DNA of 64,000 nucleotides from an uncultured Collinsella sp. (GCA_958445065.1 CAUCQW010000006.1:1-64000); one strand, 5' to 3'. Shown: positions 34,661 to 43,638, numbered from the stretch's first letter. Numbers and translations are program-made. The notes: a model not told the origin generated them from the sequence alone.

Positions 34661-34937
34661 GCAGTCCTCCTGTCTGGTACGCCGCCGTGCTCTGTGAGTC
34701 GGTGATACGTCGATCTGCAGCGCTCGCGCAGCGGCATTGAAAATACTGATTCAATGTAGCGCATCGAGCGCGACGTTGCACCCCGCAACGCACGGCTGTG
34801 CAGAAAAAGTTTGCGAGCGGGGGTTGCAGAGGCGCCGCTGAGCACGGTGAGTTGATGGAACACAGGGGCACCATAATTAGATGCCAATGGCGTGGTAGAA
34901 CTGTGCTCGATATGCATCCGCAAAAGAAAGAGGCACC

Positions 34938-35579
34938 ATGGTCTCGCGGGTTCTCTACCGACCGTTTGATACTGAAGACTTTGACGCCATCGCGCTGATT
35001 CTGCAGCAGCTTTGGCATAACAATTCGGATAACGATGAGTACAACCGCCTTGAGGCCGCATGCGACCTCGCCTATTGCCTTTCGTCCTCGACGTTTTCGC
35101 AGGTTGCGGTAATTGACGGCGAGGCGCGCGGCATTGCGCTTGCACGCGCAGGACAGAGCCCCGGCGTCACTATCAACGAGCATTGGATGGATACCGAACG
35201 CGCGTTGCTGTCGCAGATGCGCGAACTGGAGCCCGATGCCTGCGCCGAGTATCTCTCGTTTGTGCGCGCAACCATCCGAACCAACAACCGCCTGCTCGAG
35301 AGCAGCCCATTGCCGCACGACAACGAAGTCACGCTGCTCGCCGTCGATCCCGATGTCCATGGCCTGGGCGTTGGCTCGGTGTTGCTCGATGCCGCTGTCT
35401 CGTACCTTTCCTCGCGCGGGGCGACAAGGGCGCACCTGTACACCGACTCCAACTGCTCGTGGAAGTTCTACGAGCTGCACGGCTTTAAGCGCACGGCCAC
35501 GCACCGCGCCAACCGCGAAGAGCGTCGTCACGACATGCCGCGTGAAAGCTTTCTCTACGAACTCGACCTAACAGCCTAG
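34938..35579 (+). CDS. GNAT family N-acetyltransferase
   Basis: This 213-residue acetyltransferase has the acetyl-CoA motif LLAVDPDVHGLGVGSVLLDAA near residue 135 and the C-terminal strand YTDSNCSWKFYELHGFKR. The substrate cannot be inferred. An extended N-terminal half precedes the GNAT core. The ATG follows agaaagaggcacc. Confidence 0.85.
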   Translation: MVSRVLYRPFDTEDFDAIALILQQLWHNNSDNDEYNRLEAACDLAYCLSSSTFSQVAVIDGEARGIALARAGQSPGVTINEHWMDTERALLSQMRELEPDACAEYLSFVRATIRTNNRLLESSPLPHDNEVTLLAVDPDVHGLGVGSVLLDAAVSYLSSRGATRAHLYTDSNCSWKFYELHGFKRTATHRANREERRHDMPRESFLYELDLTA

Positions 35580-35598
35580 CCCAAGCAGCCACACCTGG

Positions 35599-35662
35599 TC
35601 ATTTAAGAACGTCCCCAATGACTGATCCCCAACAACTAGTCATTTAAGTCTGTCCCCAATGA
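35599..35662. repeat. catttaagaacgtccccaatgact tandem-like repeat
   Basis: catttaag with cgtccccaatgact is followed 43 bp later by catttaag with tgtccccaatgagt. A third relative is at 60861-60904. It is part of the 452-bp gap between convergent genes; the rest of the gap is the inverted-end element at 35690-35917 and about 110 bp in which I see nothing. Confidence 0.65.
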
Positions 35663-35689
35663 GTGGCCTAGGGGGTTTGTAGATAGCCC

Positions 35690-35917
35690 TGGTCAAAAAA
35701 CATCAAATATGAGTACTGTTACCTTTTTAGTAGCAGCGATTTGGGGCATTTTTGATGCTTATAGGCATGACGACCAGCTGCACGAGCTGACATAACTGCC
35801 CAAATGTTCAATAAAATGGGCTCCTAACGAGAAGTACTCTCATTAGGAGCCCATTATTATGTGCAAACATATGTGACCAACGCAGCAACAGTACTCATAT
35901 TTGGCATTTTTTGTCCA
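35690..35917. repeat. Inverted-end repeat element, copy 3 (228 bp)
   Basis: The 5' end tggtcaaaaaacatcaaata continues tgagtactgttacc then tttttagtagcagcgattt. The right end is the complement of tggacaaaaaatgccaaata with tgagtactgttgc. Total length equals copy 2 exactly, yet the interior is different and contains its own hairpin aatgggctcctaa / ttaggagcccatt. It lies in a convergent gap. Confidence 0.8.
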
Positions 35918-36031
35918 CTGTCCCTTGCGCGAAGGTCCGCAGCGGAAAGTTTGACCCGTTTCGATGCACAAAAATGGGATGAATCTTCCCTGGCAACCGC
36001 CCAGAAAGATCCACCCCAAAGCAAGCGCTCG

Positions 36032-37978
36032 CTAGAACGTTCCGCCGCCGCCTCCGCCGACGCCGCCACCGCCGCCACCGGAAAAGCCGCCGCCGCTGCC
36101 GCCGCTCGAGCTATCGGAACTCGAAGCCAGCTCGCGGATGGTCTCGTGATACACCTCGTTGAACGAATCGAGCGGAGACTCGTTGCCGTAGTGATGGTAA
36201 TACCACCAGTAGCAGGGGTAGTTGTCGTAGAAATCGTCGCTGTTGCGCAGATCCGCAGGCACGGCCTCGGCCAGCTGTCGCAGCACTTCTTTCGAAACGC
36301 CCAGGGCAACGCCCATCACCAGCAGTTTGTTCCACAAGATTAGGTCGCTGGGGATAGCCTCCTTCAGGCGCGTAAAGTCCTCGAGCCAATGCTTGAGCGC
36401 CTTGCAGCGAGCCGCCACCTCGGCGCCCTCCGGCGTGTAACGGCGGAAGGTGCAGCTCAGGACAAAGCCCACGATCGTAACGGGGATCGAGATCATAGCG
36501 GCACCGACGTTGGCATCCGCAAAGTCGGTATAGAACAGAGAGCCCAGAATGCCAAAGACAATGATGATGCCGAGAACCAGGCCGGCCACCATCGCGATAG
36601 TGCCATCCGATGCAATAAGCTCGCGCGCCTCCAGCTTGCCCTTAACTGTGCTCTGATAGTCCTCGAGCTTGTCGCCAACAGATGTGGTGCGCTCGCTAGC
36701 GTACTCCTCCAACTCGCTAAACGTGCGCGAACGGACTCCGTCCTTATCGGGCTTAACGCCAGCAAAGAAGACCTTGAGCACGTCGCGATCGATGCCGTCC
36801 TTCTTGGCAGCCTTCCAGGCCTCGTCGGTCACTGTGATGCGATACGTCTGCTCCTCTTTTTCGCGACGGAGCAGACCCTTCTTCTTGGTCTCGGTCGCTT
36901 CTTCCAGCTTGATCACGCGGTCGTCGGTGAGCTTCATAAGTGTGGCGATATATGCCTGATCGGGCACGTCGTTCCAGCTCATGAGAGCTGCAAGCACCGC
37001 GGGATGGTCGGCCGAGGGCACATCGCGGAAGTACTCGTCCTGGAAGAGTGGCTTGGGCTTGGGCCTGCGCAGCTTAAGCATCACGATCACACCGGTATAG
37101 GCAACCGCCACGACAACACACACCACGGCAATCGCGCCGGCAACCGCACGCGCGTGCTCACGGCGAGCGTTGGCCTCGTCGGCCCATTCCTTCTCTTCGC
37201 TCAGAATCGTCGACATGCGCTCTTCGCTCGAGGCGGCGAGCTGCGGCACCCAGTCGTTGGGGAAGGCGATGCGTGCCTCGGCGAATTCTCCCTCATGCAC
37301 GCAGGGAATGGTATAGGTGACCATGGGCTCGTCCGCATCGAGTGACACGTCGCCCGTCAGCGGGCCGTGGCCCCATGCGCGGAAGTTATCGCCCTTGACG
37401 GCGGCCGTCCCGGCAGCGGCATTTGCAAAGTAGACTTCCATCTCGACGTCATCGGAGTCCGCAGACCAGCCGTCACCCACAAATTTCCAGTAGAGCTCGG
37501 CGGTATCGGCCCAGTTCATAACCGCACCGGTCATGGAATAACTCACGTAGTAGATTGCGCTGTCGCCGCTCTCGTGAGGGCTGAACACCTTAATCTTTAC
37601 GCCGTCGTCGGACTGCTCCACCGTGTAAACGCCGTCGTCGCCTTTGTTTGCGCTGTCGACCTTGTTAAACGCAGTGTCGTCTTCCTCGACGCTCAGCACA
37701 TTGACGACCACCGAGCCGCCTTGCTGGTTAGAGCCTGTATTGATATCCCAATACACGCCGTTAATGTCATCGTCGAAATCGAACTGGCGTCCCTCGACAA
37801 CGGTCAGCGAGCCATCGGCCTCGACCGTGGCACCGATATAGGTTTGGCTCATGGAGTAGCCGTCGGCGTGCGCGGCGGCAGGCAGCAGCAACAACGCAAG
37901 CGCGACGAGTGCGCAGACGGAAGCGAATCGCGCAAACAGGCGGCGCTGCCGACAGGGCTGGGCAACGGGGGCGTTCAT
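36032..37978 (-). CDS. DUF2207 family membrane protein
   Basis: This 648-residue protein has a signal peptide ending near AAAHADG (residue 40), then an extracellular DUF2207 domain (about 45-280) with VEADGSLTVVEGRQFDFD. A membrane helix near 290 is followed by a cytoplasmic segment with a winged-helix-like region, then two more helices near 465-520. The C-terminus is a Ser/Gly-rich tail ending in long glycine runs. These architectures occur widely in Firmicutes and actinobacteria and the function is not known. The ATG at 37978 follows aaaggatgtgcct. Confidence 0.85.
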   Translation of the reverse strand: MNAPVAQPCRQRRLFARFASVCALVALALLLLPAAAHADGYSMSQTYIGATVEADGSLTVVEGRQFDFDDDINGVYWDINTGSNQQGGSVVVNVLSVEEDDTAFNKVDSANKGDDGVYTVEQSDDGVKIKVFSPHESGDSAIYYVSYSMTGAVMNWADTAELYWKFVGDGWSADSDDVEMEVYFANAAAGTAAVKGDNFRAWGHGPLTGDVSLDADEPMVTYTIPCVHEGEFAEARIAFPNDWVPQLAASSEERMSTILSEEKEWADEANARREHARAVAGAIAVVCVVVAVAYTGVIVMLKLRRPKPKPLFQDEYFRDVPSADHPAVLAALMSWNDVPDQAYIATLMKLTDDRVIKLEEATETKKKGLLRREKEEQTYRITVTDEAWKAAKKDGIDRDVLKVFFAGVKPDKDGVRSRTFSELEEYASERTTSVGDKLEDYQSTVKGKLEARELIASDGTIAMVAGLVLGIIIVFGILGSLFYTDFADANVGAAMISIPVTIVGFVLSCTFRRYTPEGAEVAARCKALKHWLEDFTRLKEAIPSDLILWNKLLVMGVALGVSKEVLRQLAEAVPADLRNSDDFYDNYPCYWWYYHHYGNESPLDSFNEVYHETIRELASSSDSSSGGSGGGFSGGGGGGVGGGGGGTF

Positions 37979-38314
37979 AGGCACATCCTTTGTCTGTGAT
38001 ACCAACAGCGTCATTGTCCCACGTTTGCGGGTTCATGTGACGAACATCTAGGCCAGCGGAGTATCAAACGGGACGAAAGTCACGCCCGCCGCCGGCACCT
38101 GGGGACGTTCCTTATCTGCCGGCAATCTGGGACACTCCTTGGCATAGCCCGCTCCGGCAATAGATACCACTTCATAGCTCCATCACAGGTGTAGCGGCTT
38201 TGTGTGGGCGCGGCATGCGCTGATTGAGCCGCCAGTTGAGGGGCATAAAGCAGTTGAGCGAAAACGGTTTGCCCCTTTGCCGTCCGCTCGAGGATCATGT
38301 CCCCCTTTTCCGCG

Positions 38315-38350
38315 GAAACCCCGGCAGTTGCGAAGAGCTGCCGGGGTTTC
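38315..38350. terminator. Hairpin in the 37979-38486 gap
   Basis: gaaaccccggcag pairs perfectly with ctgccggggtttc around a 10-base loop. No gene clearly ends here on either strand. The rest of the 508-bp gap holds a degenerate gggacgttcc repeat near 38100 and no gene I can support, so the transcript it might terminate is unknown. Confidence 0.5.
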
Positions 38351-38473
38351 TGTCGTTTGAGGGCTAAATTGATTGACGACGATTAAGGTGCCGAGCCGGT
38401 GGTCCGGCACGCGCAACGCGCGGCCTCAGCAACTTGCAGGCCACGGCAGCGTCTCCCCCACCGCGCCCCGCGC

Positions 38474-38479
38474 TATACT
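38474..38479 (+). promoter_or_regulatory. Possible -10 box of gluQ with near-leaderless transcript
   Basis: tatact lies only 8 bases before the ATG at 38487, and no ribosome site precedes that ATG. If used, transcription would begin at or next to the start codon. No good -35 box is evident. Confidence 0.35.
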
Positions 38480-38486
38480 CGTCCGC

Positions 38487-39491
38487 ATGGACATCAACGC
38501 ACGCAACATAGCAACACCCGCCGCCGACGCGCCAACGACGCCGGCCGCTCCCGCGCCCGTCGTGGGGCGCTTCGCCCCGTCGCCCTCGGGCCGTATGCAC
38601 TTGGGCAACGTGTTCAGCTGCCTGTGCGCATGGCTTTCGGCCCGCAGCCAGGACGGCAGCATCGTGTTACGCATTGAGGACCTGGACGATCGCTGCAAGC
38701 GCCCGGAATTTGCCGCCCAATTGATTGACGACCTGGCCTGGCTAGGGCTGGAGTGGGACGAAGGCCCCTACTACCAGCACGACCGCCTGGACCTGTACGA
38801 GAGCGCCTTGCGCCGGCTGAAAGACGCCGGCCTCACCTATCCCTGCTTTTGCACACGCGCCGAGCTCCACGCCGCGAGTGCACCGCACGCGAGCGACGGC
38901 ACGCCCATCTACCGTGGTGTCTGCCGAAGTCTTTCGGCCGAGGAGGTGGCCCGCCGCAGCGCCCTGCGCGCCCCGGCCACACGTCTGTGCGTGCCCACCG
39001 TCGACGACCTCGCAGACGACGTGATCGAATTTGTGGACCGCACGTACGGGGCCCAATGCGAGGCGCTCGCCACCGAGTGCGGCGACTTTTTGGTCCGCCG
39101 CAGCGACGGCGTGTTTGCCTATCAGCTAGCCGTGGTGGTCGACGACGCCGCCATGGGCGTCACCGAGGTCGTGCGCGGATGCGACCTGCTGGGGTCCACG
39201 CCGCGCCAGATCTATCTGCAGCACCTGTTGGGACTGCCCACGCCGCACTACGCACATATTCCGCTGCTCATGGCACCGGACGGCCGCCGCCTTTCCAAAC
39301 GAGATCGCGATCTGGACCTGGGCGAACTCCGCGCCCGCTTTGGCACGCCCGAAGCGCTGCTGGGCTGGCTCGCCGGGCAAACGGGCATCGCGCCGGACAC
39401 CACGCCGCGCTCTGCCGAGCGGCTGGTCGAGCACTTTAGCTGGGATGTTATCCGCGCGCACCGAGAGAACATCACTGTAACGGCCGAGTAG
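38487..39491 (+). CDS. gluQ: Glutamyl-Q tRNA(Asp) synthetase
   Basis: This 334-residue class I synthetase lacks an anticodon-binding domain. The HIGH-type motif is RFAPSPSGRMHLGN, zinc-type residues are in CFCTRAEL and YRGVCR, and the KMSKS-type motif is RRLSKRDRDLDL. GluQ-RS attaches glutamate to queuosine in tRNA-Asp. The frame extends upstream to 38373, but I use the ATG at 38487; it has no Shine-Dalgarno sequence. An Ala/Pro-rich stretch of about 25 residues precedes the catalytic core. Confidence 0.88.
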   Translation: MDINARNIATPAADAPTTPAAPAPVVGRFAPSPSGRMHLGNVFSCLCAWLSARSQDGSIVLRIEDLDDRCKRPEFAAQLIDDLAWLGLEWDEGPYYQHDRLDLYESALRRLKDAGLTYPCFCTRAELHAASAPHASDGTPIYRGVCRSLSAEEVARRSALRAPATRLCVPTVDDLADDVIEFVDRTYGAQCEALATECGDFLVRRSDGVFAYQLAVVVDDAAMGVTEVVRGCDLLGSTPRQIYLQHLLGLPTPHYAHIPLLMAPDGRRLSKRDRDLDLGELRARFGTPEALLGWLAGQTGIAPDTTPRSAERLVEHFSWDVIRAHRENITVTAE

Positions 39492-39508
39492 CCAAATACG
39501 CCCCACCC

Positions 39509-40234
39509 CTACGCAACATCCCAAGGCTGGAGTTCGTCGCCCAGGCGAACGATGCAGTCGTAGAGCACGGTATGGCGCTCGGTCGGGTTGGCATCCCGAT
39601 GAAAATGCCCGTAGTACCAGCGCTTGTAGTCCAAGCGGTCTTCCAACTCGTCAAAAAATGCCGTAAGTCGATCGACGGCGGGGCAATTCCAGCCGGGCGC
39701 CGGATAGAGCGTGGGCGAAAGCATGCGCGTAGAGCAGGTGTGGGTGACCACGCAGTCGACCTTCCAGCCCACGCTGTCGAGCTTCGTCCGTGCCTCCTCA
39801 AAGTTGCGCTCGTCCGGCAACTCCTGCGGCCACCAGCTGGAATACGGAATGCGGTATTCCTTGTCCACGCTCGTGGCGCCGCCCATGGTAAAGACCGTTG
39901 AGCCGTCGAGTTCAAAAACCTCGCCGCGCGTCAGGCGCCGTATGGGCGAGGTGTCCGACAGGCGCTGTGTCAGTCCGCCGTGCCACAACTCCATGGGTCG
40001 CTCCGCCCAGTGGTCGAAACGTTCGTGGTTGCCGTCGACGAACAGCACGGTATAGGGGCGCGACTCCAGCCAAGCGATGTCGGCGCACTCCTCGGCAGAG
40101 AAATCCCACGGAAAGCCAAAGTCGCCGGCAATGATGAGATAGTCGTCGCTCGTCAGGCTTTCCCCAAGATCCCAATCGCGCAGCTTTTGCATGTCAGCGC
40201 CGCCATGGACGTCGCCCGTCACATAGACCGTCAT
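39509..40234 (-). CDS. Calcineurin-like metallophosphoesterase
   Basis: This 241-residue protein has metal-binding motifs TGDVHGG near residue 7, IAGDFGFP near 36, VDGNHERFD near 67, VVTHTCS near 165 and YGHFH near 212. These are the five conserved blocks of the calcineurin-like phosphoesterases. The substrate is unknown. It converges with gluQ; their stop codons are 17 bp apart. The frame extends to 40270; the ATG at 40234 begins directly with the first motif. Confidence 0.85.
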   Translation of the reverse strand: MTVYVTGDVHGGADMQKLRDWDLGESLTSDDYLIIAGDFGFPWDFSAEECADIAWLESRPYTVLFVDGNHERFDHWAERPMELWHGGLTQRLSDTSPIRRLTRGEVFELDGSTVFTMGGATSVDKEYRIPYSSWWPQELPDERNFEEARTKLDSVGWKVDCVVTHTCSTRMLSPTLYPAPGWNCPAVDRLTAFFDELEDRLDYKRWYYGHFHRDANPTERHTVLYDCIVRLGDELQPWDVA

Positions 40235-40319
40235 CGGATCACCGCTTCCCTGTAAGTCGCTAGCCCACATTCTGCACGATCACTAAGTCAACCGTTCCAG
40301 CCCTTCCATCCTTTGGGAC

Positions 40320-40559
40320 CTACCCCTCGCTCTTCCATCCAAACGGGTCAAACACCCAAAAGATCAGATCGAGCACGCCGCCGGTCATCATGGCGCCGGC
40401 AAGAGCCATGCAAACATGCAGAGAACTGGCACTTCGGAGCACATCAAACGGCCCCAGAACAGCCAGCAGCGCGACCGTTGCGCCGGCAAGGCACAGCACG
40501 AGGCACGGCCCCGCGTTCTTGACGCACTTCTTTGCGAGATGCTTGGTGTTATCACTCAT
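40320..40559 (-). CDS. Small two-helix membrane protein
   Basis: This 79-residue protein begins MSDNTKHLAKKC and has two hydrophobic helices, at about residues 15-38 and 45-68. It ends in FDPFGWKSEG. The ATG at 40559 follows taaggagttcg. I do not recognise the family. It lies upstream of the metallophosphoesterase on the same strand. Confidence 0.6.
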   Translation of the reverse strand: MSDNTKHLAKKCVKNAGPCLVLCLAGATVALLAVLGPFDVLRSASSLHVCMALAGAMMTGGVLDLIFWVFDPFGWKSEG

Positions 40560-40718
40560 CGATATCGAACTCCTTAGAGGACCGTTGTTTGGGTACATGC
40601 CGCCGCGGCAGAGCAGGGCGGCAGGGTAAGTGTCACATGTCGTGCGGACATGCTTGAGTTACCCTACAAGTTAATGGATTTGATAGAATGTAGGGTAACT
40701 ACTCGGAAAGGAGGCTCC

Positions 40719-41030
40719 ATGTCCGTCTTAGAAGATGTCCTAGAAGAGGAATATGCACGCTCGAGCCGCCTCTTGGGCCTCATGGAGCAGGAAATCAGTC
40801 TCCTTCCAAAGGGCAGCATCCGCATGCGAAACATAAAGGGCCACGAATACTGCTATCTCAACTATCGAGTCGGCGACAAGGTCAAAAGTGACTATGTACC
40901 CGCTACAAAGGTTGATGAGCTGCAAGCCAAAATCGAACGTCGAAGGGCTCTTGCGGCCGCCATTAGAGAGCAGAAGCGATCTCAAAAGCTAATCATACGT
41001 GCGTTGGGAAGGGTGCCGAATGCTGACTGA
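40719..41030 (+). CDS. Hypothetical protein, possible antitoxin-like partner
   Basis: This 103-residue basic, helical protein has LEDVLEEEYARSSRLLGLME, then KGSIRMRNIKGHEYCYLNYR, and a basic helix at the C-terminus. The ATG follows gaaaggaggctcc. A tandem pair tagaatgtagggtaact / tacccta lies just upstream, at the promoter position (near 40660-40700), and may be an operator. A second ATG at 41020 overlaps its stop in the manner of two-gene toxin-antitoxin operons, but that frame closes after 13 codons. I do not assign a family. Confidence 0.6.
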   Translation: MSVLEDVLEEEYARSSRLLGLMEQEISLLPKGSIRMRNIKGHEYCYLNYRVGDKVKSDYVPATKVDELQAKIERRRALAAAIREQKRSQKLIIRALGRVPNAD

Positions 41031-41061
41031 GCAGCAGAGGTTTTCCTCTAAAACAATTTGA
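41020..41061 (+). pseudogene. Possible remnant of a translationally coupled partner gene
   Basis: ATG at 41020 overlaps the end of the preceding gene (TGA at 41028-41030). It reads MLTEQQRFSSKTI and stops. A different frame then stays open from about 41047 to 41190 (FENLAAYMLFASAESE...), as expected if the partner gene has been truncated or frameshifted. The remaining sequence is too short to name. Confidence 0.35.
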
Positions 41062-41183
41062 AAACCTTGCCGCATACATGCTGTTCGCATCCGCTGAGTC
41101 CGAGCCGCTGCCCAAGTCACCATGTGCCCGACACACAAATAGTTACACGCGGAACTATTCCAAAACTGAAAGAACCACTGCAG

Positions 41184-41705
41184 TTAGTACCCAATAACCA
41201 TAATGCCTTTTAACGGAACAGGCATGCGCCCGCTTGCATACAATGTTTTGAAAAAAGTTACGACCTTTTCGTAGTCTCTGCTTGAGTTGTCACCACTCTT
41301 GTACACATTACGAACGACTACACAAAGATATGCTGCATCCTGTATCATGCACGCTTCAAAAAAATCCTTCAGAAACTGGTTGTTCGCGACAGCGCGCCCG
41401 GCCTCAATCTCCACTATCGTGTTAGTGTCCCTATGGACGGCATCGACCTCAAAAGCTTTATCAATTAAGCCTTTCTCCCCATACAACACTGGCATCGATA
41501 GTTTCTCGTTTTTCTTTTTCCCCACCTCAACATTGAAACCAAATTGCTCCAAATCGAACGCCAAAATTCGGAGCACGCTATCGCTGTGCTCGCTGTTTTT
41601 ATCAGAACGAATCTGCTCAATATTTTTATTTACAGCTTTTACAACGTCCATTAACGGCTGCGGCGGACGACCGTTTAATGGGAAGTAAATCCAGTTGCAC
41701 TCCAT
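41184..41705 (-). CDS. Orphan PD-(D/E)XK-like nuclease-fold protein
   Basis: This 173-residue protein carries FEVDAVHRDTNTIVEIEAG near residue 85, a D...(x)ExEAG arrangement typical of a PD-(D/E)XK core, with ExE in place of ExK. The following segment FFEACMIQDAAYLCVVVRN is a helix and strand. The ATG at 41705 follows gagaaaggactatca; an ATG at 41729 is weaker. Base composition is clearly lower in GC than the neighbours, suggesting acquisition. It may be an orphan restriction-type protein. Catalytic function is not certain. Confidence 0.6.
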   Translation of the reverse strand: MECNWIYFPLNGRPPQPLMDVVKAVNKNIEQIRSDKNSEHSDSVLRILAFDLEQFGFNVEVGKKKNEKLSMPVLYGEKGLIDKAFEVDAVHRDTNTIVEIEAGRAVANNQFLKDFFEACMIQDAAYLCVVVRNVYKSGDNSSRDYEKVVTFFKTLYASGRMPVPLKGIMVIGY

Positions 41706-41729
41706 TGATAGTCCTTTCTCTATATTCAT

Positions 41730-42291
41730 TCAGCCACTGCAGCTATTTTAAATTAATGTTATAAAACACCGACGACTAACGATGCCATAAACAGTCAATC
41801 GGTCAACCTTTTAGCAGCTAGCGAACCATGCAAGCAAACAGAAACCTTAATCAACATGACGGATTGGTGCTTTCGGTCATTAGCAAACAGAATCACTTGC
41901 CCATGGAGCCATTTACCCTTGGCCTTTCAATTAGGACTGGCGTCAAATGCCGCATGCCTAAGTAATATTAAGGTCCTTCCATGGCTGCCGTGTGTGAAAC
42001 TCATACTTTTGCAACGCGATTTTAATCCATATGATCCGTTCGCCTTGCTTATCCCATTTCTGACGCCGGCTTGATACCGGCACCCCATCTCCCGCTATCG
42101 AGGTCTAATACTTTTCCCACTGCCACCCAAAAACTCATCCAACATTAATCTTGGCTCAAGAATCGCTTAATCTATAACCTGCACTATAGAGTTCGACCAA
42201 GGGCGGGGCGGCGCAACGCAAACCGCCGAACGCAACGCTCGCGCCCGAGCAAATTGCCCGGCGTCGCGCCCATCGAACGAAAGGACAGGTC
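41730..42291. other. Low-GC non-coding stretch
   Basis: This 562-bp stretch is clearly richer in A and T than its surroundings up to about 42170. I see no reading frame with a ribosome site and acceptable codon use. It continues the low-GC patch that begins near 41040. It may be decayed acquired DNA. The last 100 bp return to high GC and precede the DUF4342 gene. Confidence 0.5.
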
Positions 42292-42834
42292 ATGGACGAC
42301 CTCGAAAAAGTTGAAACCATCCGCACCAAGTGCAACGTGAGTTACACCGATGCCAAGGCGGCGCTCGACGCTGCCGACGGCAACGTTTTGGATGCCATCA
42401 TTTGGCTCGAGTCGCAGGGCAAGACCCAGACCACGTCGGCGCATGCCGCCACCGAGTCCGCGCCAGTCGATGAGCCCTCTGCCGAGATGGTCGCCGCGCA
42501 GGCAGCCTACGAAAAGTCGAGCGAAAAGACCGACTTCTCCAAGAAGATGGACAGCGTGTGGGAGTACCTCAAAAAGCTCTTCCGCCTGAGTCTGGACACC
42601 AAGTTTATCGCCACGCGCCGCGATGCGATCATCCTCAACATCCCTATCCTGATTCCCATCGTCGCGCTGTTTGCCTGGGGCGCCACGATATGGCTGATGC
42701 TGATTGGCCTGTTCTTTGGCATGCGCTACCGCATCGACAGCGACGGCGACGTGCCCGGCAGCATCAACAACCTTATGGATAGCGCTGCTAACGCCGCGGA
42801 CGACATCAAGCAAAATCTCAACGACGACAAGTAA
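42292..42834 (+). CDS. DUF4342 domain membrane protein
   Basis: This 180-residue protein begins with a UBA-like helical bundle (residues 1-45: TIRTKCNVSYTDAKAALDAA then VLDAIIWLE). It is followed by a linker and a C-terminal DUF4342 region with a hydrophobic segment IILNIPILIPIVALFAWGA near 105-140. The UBA-like N-terminus plus DUF4342 is a recognised arrangement of unknown function. It is 18 bp before the response regulator and likely shares its transcript. The ATG follows cgaaaggacaggtc. Confidence 0.8.
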   Translation: MDDLEKVETIRTKCNVSYTDAKAALDAADGNVLDAIIWLESQGKTQTTSAHAATESAPVDEPSAEMVAAQAAYEKSSEKTDFSKKMDSVWEYLKKLFRLSLDTKFIATRRDAIILNIPILIPIVALFAWGATIWLMLIGLFFGMRYRIDSDGDVPGSINNLMDSAANAADDIKQNLNDDK

Positions 42835-42852
42835 TCGCAGACGGGGGCACGC

Positions 42853-43638
42853 ATGGCACGGATCCTGATCGTAGAGGACGAGGAGAAAATCGCCCGCTTT
42901 GTGACGCTCGAGCTGGAGCACGAGGGCTACCAGGTGGAACACGCCGCCGATGGCCGCACCGCCGTGGACCTGGCGCTGGAGCGCGACTACGATCTGATTC
43001 TGCTCGACGTGCTGTTGCCGCAGCTCAACGGCATGGAGGTCTTGCGGCGTGTCCGCAAGCACAAGGATGTGCCGGTGATTATGGTCACCGCGCGCGATGC
43101 CGTGATGGACAAAGTGGCCGGGCTCGATGCCGGCGCCGACGATTACCTGACCAAGCCATTTGCGATTGAGGAGCTGTTCGCACGGATCCGCGTGGCGCTG
43201 AAGCGCTCGGAAGCCGTGCGAGCGGCTTCGGGCGTTGGCGGCGCCGGTACTGGGGCGGGTACGGCAGGCGGCGCGGGCACCGGAGCCGCTGCGATGCCCC
43301 CGGTCGGCGACTCGACCCAGGCTTCCGCCGCGCCCTCCCCCGCCGCGCTCGCCGTGGGTTCGGTCGCGCTCGATCCCGACCGCCGCGAAGTCACGGTCGG
43401 CGGCTCGCCCATCGCGCTCACGGCCCGCGAGTTCGACGTCCTCGCCCTGCTTATGACGCATGCCGAAACCGTGCTCACGCGCGAGCGCATCGCGCACGAG
43501 GCGCTGGGCTACGAATACGTGGGCGACACCAACAACGTCGACGTGCACATCGCGCACCTGCGCGCCAAGATCGAAGACGCCGGCGGTGCCCGCATCATCC
43601 AAACCGTGCGCGGGGTGGGCTATGTCTGCCGCGCGTAA
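42853..43638 (+). CDS. OmpR-family response regulator
   Basis: The receiver domain (1-118) has VEDEEKIA, LILLDVLLP (phosphoacceptor Asp) and TKPFAIEEL. A Gly/Ala-rich linker of about 45 residues is unusually long. The DNA-binding winged helix follows at about 170-261, with LTAREFDVLALLMTHAE and VRGVGYVCRA. It overlaps the kinase gene by 17 bp. The target is unknown; autoregulation is usual in the family. Confidence 0.92.
   Translation: MARILIVEDEEKIARFVTLELEHEGYQVEHAADGRTAVDLALERDYDLILLDVLLPQLNGMEVLRRVRKHKDVPVIMVTARDAVMDKVAGLDAGADDYLTKPFAIEELFARIRVALKRSEAVRAASGVGGAGTGAGTAGGAGTGAAAMPPVGDSTQASAAPSPAALAVGSVALDPDRREVTVGGSPIALTAREFDVLALLMTHAETVLTRERIAHEALGYEYVGDTNNVDVHIAHLRAKIEDAGGARIIQTVRGVGYVCRA

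Noticed and set aside
34650..35531. Minus-strand open frame of 293 residues
   Set aside because: It is antisense to the acetyltransferase and overlaps the purH start region; no domain is recognisable.
38080..38298. Minus-strand frame of 72 residues beginning MILERTAKG
   Set aside because: It has a fair ribosome site, but its last 20 residues read through a dispersed gggacgttcc repeat and no protein feature is visible; a degraded fragment is possible but not supportable.
38100..38300. Possible SRP RNA, tmRNA or 6S RNA gene
   Set aside because: I looked for the conserved SRP tetraloop region and the tmRNA ends and found neither.
41856..42074. Plus-strand frame of 72 residues in the low-GC patch
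   Set aside because: There is no ribosome site and composition is compatible with chance.
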